A stretch of DNA of 64,000 nucleotides from NCBI RefSeq assembly GCF_031755915.1, contig NC_083388.1:25513001-25577000 (forward strand). Direction: 5' to 3'. Shown one piece after another: positions 60,050 through 64,000 of the stretch; positions within the stretch are counted from its first letter, which is position 1; the number at the start of each line of letters is the position of its first letter. The position numbers were made by a program, and so were the translations under genes. The notes below the pieces were generated by a model. The model was given only the letters and a program-made list of their open reading frames with translations. It was not told the origin of the DNA and searched no databases. This DNA comes from Ziziphus jujuba. Taxonomy: Eukaryota; Streptophyta; Magnoliopsida; Rosales; Rhamnaceae.

Positions 60050-62158
60050 ATGAATCTGTTTTCATCCTTTAAATATATACTGCATGTTTTATTGTATCTA
60101 TCCCTATTTCATCATTCATCATTCTGCCAACAAGAATACATAAGCAACGAGACTTTCTTCAACTGCGATGATAATGCTGCAACCTCAAAAGGGTACCTCT
60201 GTGGTATTGGCCATATCAACTCCTGCATGTCCTTCGTCTCTTTCAGGTCCCGAACACCTTATGACACCGCCATCACCATTGGCCATCTATTTGGCTCTGA
60301 AGCATCTGAAATTGCTTCCCTCAACCATATGTCTTCCTTGACTGACAAGATTCCTATGGAAAAGTTGATCTTGGTACCCGTTTCTTGTACATGCTCAGGA
60401 AATATCTTCCAGCACTTTACTCCTTTCACTGTTAAAAGTTCAGAAACTTATTTTGGGACAGCTAACAAAACTTACCAAGGCCTGACCACATGCCAAGCAC
60501 TGATAGATCAGAACTACTACGATCCTGATGATATTCCGGTTGGATCAGAGTTGATGGTTCCAGTGAGATGTGCCTGTCCTACTGAAAAACAAACAGCAAA
60601 TGGAGTGTCTTCCCTTCTAACATATACAATATACAAGGATGATGTCAAGGGGGTTACATCTATTGGAGAGAAGTTTGGGGTAAACCAGCAGAGCATATTG
60701 GAGGCAAATATGTTGTCTCAAAACAGCACTATCTACCTCTTTACCCCTATTTTGGTTCCACTGAAAGGAGAGAGCTGTTCCATATATCCTGAGTTGTTCT
60801 TCTGCAAATGTCCCAATAGTTATCTTCCGGATGGGAATTGCAGAGCTAATGATAAAAGTTTTCCAGTCAAATTGGTTGCTTCATTAGGTACTATATCTAT
60901 ATCTCTCTTTCAAATTTATTTCTCAGAATATAAATAATTCCAAATTCATGTCAGTAAATTTTCAAGTCTTGTGTTTGCAGGTGTTGGCATTGGGATTGTG
61001 TTTCTGTGTCTGTTCCTTTTGGGTTACAAATTTTATAAGTGGTTAAACACAAGGCAAATCAAAATACGCAAGAAGGCATTGTTCAAGCAAAATGGTGGAT
61101 TCCTGCTGCAAGAAAAATTGGCATATGACGGAAGCAGTCAGAAAGCAAAAATTTTCACTGCAGAAGAGCTGCAAAGAGCAACGGATAGCTATAATCAGAG
61201 TCGGTTTATTGGCCAGGGAGGTTATGGCAGAGTTTATAAGGGAATGTTACCCGATGGTAGCATTGTTGCTGTTAAAATGTCAAAAGCAATAGATAGAAAT
61301 CAGATTGACCAATTCATCAATGAAATTGTCATTCTGTCGCAGATTAATCATCGAAACATTGTGAAGTTACTGGGTTTTTGTTTAGAGACTGAAGCTCCAT
61401 TGCTAGTATATGAATTCATTTCTAATGGAACACTTTCAGAACATATTTGCAAGAAAGACCCTGAATCATCTCTTTCATGGGAAAATAGATTAAGAATTGC
61501 TTGTGATGTTGCCCGTGCTTTAGCATACATGCATTCTGCAGCTTCAATTCCCATCTTTCACCGAGACATCAAATCTTCCAACATACTACTAGATGATAAG
61601 TACAATGCAAAAGTGTCCGACTTTGGGACTTCAAGATCAGTCCCAGATGACAAAACTCACTTGACAACAGCAGTACAGGGAACTTTGGGATATATGGATC
61701 CAGAATACTTACAATCAAGCCAGTTCACAGATAAAAGTGATGTCTATAGCTTTGGAGTTACACTTATTGAACTCCTAACCGGGAAAACCCCATATTCTTA
61801 TGCTAAAGATGAAGGGAATAACCTGGTTGCATCATTCATTTCATTGACAAAGGAGAACCAACATTTTCAGCTTTTAGATCCTCAGGTGGCTAGAGATGCT
61901 ACGAAGGAGGATATTCAGGCTATTGCAGAGCTGGCAGTGAGATGTTTGAAATTGAATGGCAGGAAGAGGCCTACAATGAAACAAGTATCAGTGGAATTAG
62001 AAGTACTTTGCAAGAGCCAGAGGTGTTTGCAAATCGAACATGAGCCAGAGTTACTGAAGGATAAGGCATTGAATATGCATGCTACTTTTGATGCCATAGA
62101 CGAATCTATGGAGCAAAGCATCAGTTTCTCCTTGGTAATGGAATCTGGTTCTGTTTAA
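60050..62158 (+). CDS. LWK5: intact LysM-ectodomain / WAK-type receptor kinase (671 aa)
   Basis: This is a predicted plasma-membrane receptor kinase. Exons are 60050-60887 and 60981-62158, with a GT-AG intron splitting a Gly codon at the membrane span. Residues 1-26 are a signal peptide (FKYILHVLLYLSLF). Three LysM modules lie at about 63-112, 122-172 and 190-238, with CTC (113-115) and CAC (174-176) pairs as in LYK4/LYK5-type chitin or Nod-factor receptors. An EGF-like stub (CSIYPELFFCKC...GNC, 243-264) follows, then a membrane span at about 276-297. The juxtamembrane [12 protein letters not shown] and the kinase are WAK-type. Key residues are the GQGGYG loop (357-362), Lys378, Glu394, HRD (473-475), DFG (493-495) and TLGYMDPEY. 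It is thus an RD kinase expected to be active. An upstream in-frame ATG at 60035 is possible; 60050 aligns with paralogues. Chitin-type ligands are an inference from the LysM type only. Confidence 0.93.
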
Positions 62159-63414
62159 AAGAAGCTTTATACGGGAAGCTTCTCTTTCCTAGTGTTTATT
62201 TCTTACAAGTATGCCATGTCATAGAAAAAAATTACGTGCTATTTTGTTCTTCTTTATAAAGAAAAAAATGTAATCTTATTTTTTTGAAATCACTGCCTAT
62301 GCAGACCCTTAATGGATGCCTATACTCATTAGTCATTTGCAATAACATAAGAAGCATAAAATACTAAAAAAAGTGGGAGTAAATCACACAATGCTTGAAT
62401 CAACATATGAAGAGAGGCTTGTGTTAAATACCTTAAGTTCTTATTAGCATAGAGAGTGTACTAGAGACAAATATGTTGGCAAAGAACAGCATTATCTAAC
62501 TCTTCTATCCTATTTTGGTTCCATATAGGAACAAATATTCAAATGGAAATTGTACTGCAAATCCAGAAAAAATTTTCTTTAAACGCTCCCATGATTACCA
62601 TGGAGAATAATACCTAAAGGGTCTTCTTTTTTATTTATTTACCTATTTTTTACTTTTTTATTTTGGGTAAATAATACCTAAAGGATCTCAAATGCACATA
62701 AATTAAACTCTGTCAATTTTTATAATCTCTGTCAATTTCAGATATCAATTAAGGGTTCCTTTGATCAATTATTGTAGTACAGCAAGTTAGACGGCGGAAA
62801 CAAGCTCAAGAGGTGCAGTACAAGAAGATAAAGAAAAAGTAAAAAAGGTCAATTTTCCTAGAATTTTGTTGGACATGGAAAATTGTGAAAATATTTTCAA
62901 GGTTCGGGAAAAGTTATCAATATTTTTTTTTTCTTTTCATAAAATGTGTTTAGTATATAATTTAAAAATACAATTCACATTCTAAAATATGTCTCATATA
63001 TATACATATGATATGTTAGATCAATAGTTTTTTATAGATTTAATTTATTTAGGCATATGACACTGTTTTAATTTGACGTTAGAACTAGGATTTATCACCA
63101 ACTGTCAAGCTTAATATGTTGGTTCTTCTTTGTGAGAATATGTTTGTTTAATATGATTTAGCAGATTAAACACGAAAAGATTCCGTGATTTGAGCAAATT
63201 TGACCAAAATAGTACAACCGACCCAAATTCAAGACCAAGAAAAAGTTAATAGTGCAAGTTATTCTGTGCAAGAAAAACTTACCCCATGGTGACAACGAAA
63301 AGTTGAAGATAAGATCATAAGCATAAGGGTTAAGAAAAAAAAAAAAAAAAAGTCTAATCTCTTTGTTTTTTAAATACAGCCAAAGCTCATGTGAAAAATC
63401 TGGTTAGAAATTTA
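62159..63414. other. Spacer LWK5-LWK6 with a receptor relic
   Basis: Apart from the LysM relic at about 62455-62640, this is AT-rich non-coding DNA. Poly(A/T) tracts lie at about 62926-62940 and 63337-63353. The last ~100 bp is the LWK6 upstream region. Confidence 0.5.
62455..62640 (+). pseudogene. Relic of a LysM3 / Cys-stub segment
   Basis: Broken frames read LETNMLAKNSII, then YPILVP, then NGNCTANPEKIFF and a DYHGE end. These correspond to ILEANMLSQNSTIYLFTPIL and the KCPQGYHREE stub of LWK1, which it resembles most. It is about 180 bp, with no neighbours on either side, so it is the remains of a further ancestral copy. Confidence 0.6.
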
Positions 63415-64000
63415 ATGGAGCTCAAAACCATGGAAGACCTGTTTTCATCTTTCACCCTTCATGTCTTCTTGTATCTATCTCTATTTCATCAATCATCATA
63501 TTCTCAACAAGCATATATTAATAACCAGACTTTGTTCAACTGCTCTGATAACGCTTCAACCTCGAAAGGGTACCTCTGCGACATAGGCCATGTGAAGTCC
63601 TGCATGTCCTTTGTCTTCTTCAGATCCCGAACACCTTATGACACCGCTCTTACCATTGGCCAGCTTCTTGGCTCTGAAGCCTCTGAAATTGCTTCTCTCA
63701 ATAACATCTCTTCATCAGCTGACAAGATTCCTGCCAATAAATCGATACTAGTGCCGGTTTCTTGTACATGCTCTGGCAATATCTACCAGCACTACGCTCC
63801 TTACACGGTTAAGAAATCAGATACATATTATAGAACGGCTACAGAAACTTACCAAGGCTTGACTACATGCCAAGCAATGATAAGTCAGAACTACTATGAC
63901 CCTGAGGAAATTCCAGTGGGAGCGGAGTTGACAGTTCCGGTGAGATGTGCCTGTCCAACTGAAAATCAGACAAACAGTGGAGTGGCTTCCCTATTGACAT
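63415..64000 (+). CDS. LWK6: LysM receptor, 5' part, continues past the window
   Basis: The frame is open from ATG 63415 (MELKTMEDLFSSFTLHVFLY) to the last base, without stops. It covers the signal peptide (ending near SSYSQQ), LysM1 (TPYDTALTIGQLLGSEASEI), the SCTCSGNIYQHYAPYTV pair, LysM2 (YQGLTTCQAMISQNYYDPEE) and the RCACPTENQT pair, into LysM3. A second Met (63430) aligns better with the paralogues' MELFSSF start. All conserved Cys residues of the LWK ectodomain are present. Whether the WAK-type kinase follows cannot be seen. Confidence 0.88.
   Translation, partial: MELKTMEDLFSSFTLHVFLYLSLFHQSSYSQQAYINNQTLFNCSDNASTSKGYLCDIGHVKSCMSFVFFRSRTPYDTALTIGQLLGSEASEIASLNNISSSADKIPANKSILVPVSCTCSGNIYQHYAPYTVKKSDTYYRTATETYQGLTTCQAMISQNYYDPEEIPVGAELTVPVRCACPTENQTNSGVASLLT

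Noticed and set aside
1..64000. CRISPR arrays, operons, bacterial promoters, rRNA or complete tRNA genes
   Set aside because: None was seen. The sequence is plant nuclear DNA and I found no cloverleaf-like tRNA segment with both boxes and acceptor pairing.

Overview
The window is nuclear DNA from a flowering plant, almost certainly a woody or herbaceous eudicot. The evidence is a GT-AG intron-rich VPS54 gene, SBT1-type subtilases, plant LysM receptors with WAK-type kinase domains, a TRIM element, and Ty1/copia elements primed by initiator-tRNA-Met sites. The background is AT-rich, with many poly(A/T), (TA)n and (CT)n tracts. The species cannot be named from the sequence alone.

Layout. 1-29.2 kb is a subtilase graveyard. 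Five remnants of one S8/SBT1 subtilase family (called SBT-A, E, B, C and D in order) lie head-to-tail on the + strand, and none can encode a complete protease. They are interrupted by a solo LTR with a 5-bp target duplication (SBT-A), a 3.7-kb repeat of unclear class (SBT-B), and an antisense, decayed Ty1/copia element carrying a 27-bp minisatellite (SBT-C). A TRIM sits in the spacer before SBT-B. A broken copy of the 3' end of VPS54 is fused to SBT-A, which marks an old tandem-duplication junction.

30.5-38.1 kb (- strand) holds an apparently intact 18-exon VPS54 gene (1,024 aa). It encodes a GARP tethering-complex subunit for endosome-to-Golgi retrograde traffic. 40.2-42.9 kb (- strand) holds a CCHC zinc-knuckle protein gene. 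It has a triplicated small exon, one copy of which is dead, and an apparent 1-bp frameshift just after its natural start.

44.7-64 kb is a + strand tandem cluster of receptor genes, here called LWK1-LWK6 plus one relic. Each joins a LYK4/LYK5-type three-LysM ectodomain to a short EGF-like Cys stub, one membrane span and a wall-associated-kinase (WAK)-type RD kinase. This is an unusual receptor architecture and the most interesting content of the window. LWK5 is intact (671 aa, two exons) and LWK6 is open to the window edge. LWK1, 2, 3 and 4 carry stops, frameshifts or lost kinases. LWK3 is further interrupted by an 877-bp retroelement derivative whose two ends are inverted copies of the same LTR terminus, flanked by a perfect 5-bp target duplication.

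How it fits together: VPS54 is housekeeping. The subtilase and LWK arrays look like birth-and-death families of extracellular or surface proteins, typical of defence- or symbiosis-related loci, with mobile elements accumulating in the dead copies. Exon boundaries were placed by eye from GT/AG sites, reading-frame continuity and comparison between paralogues in the window.
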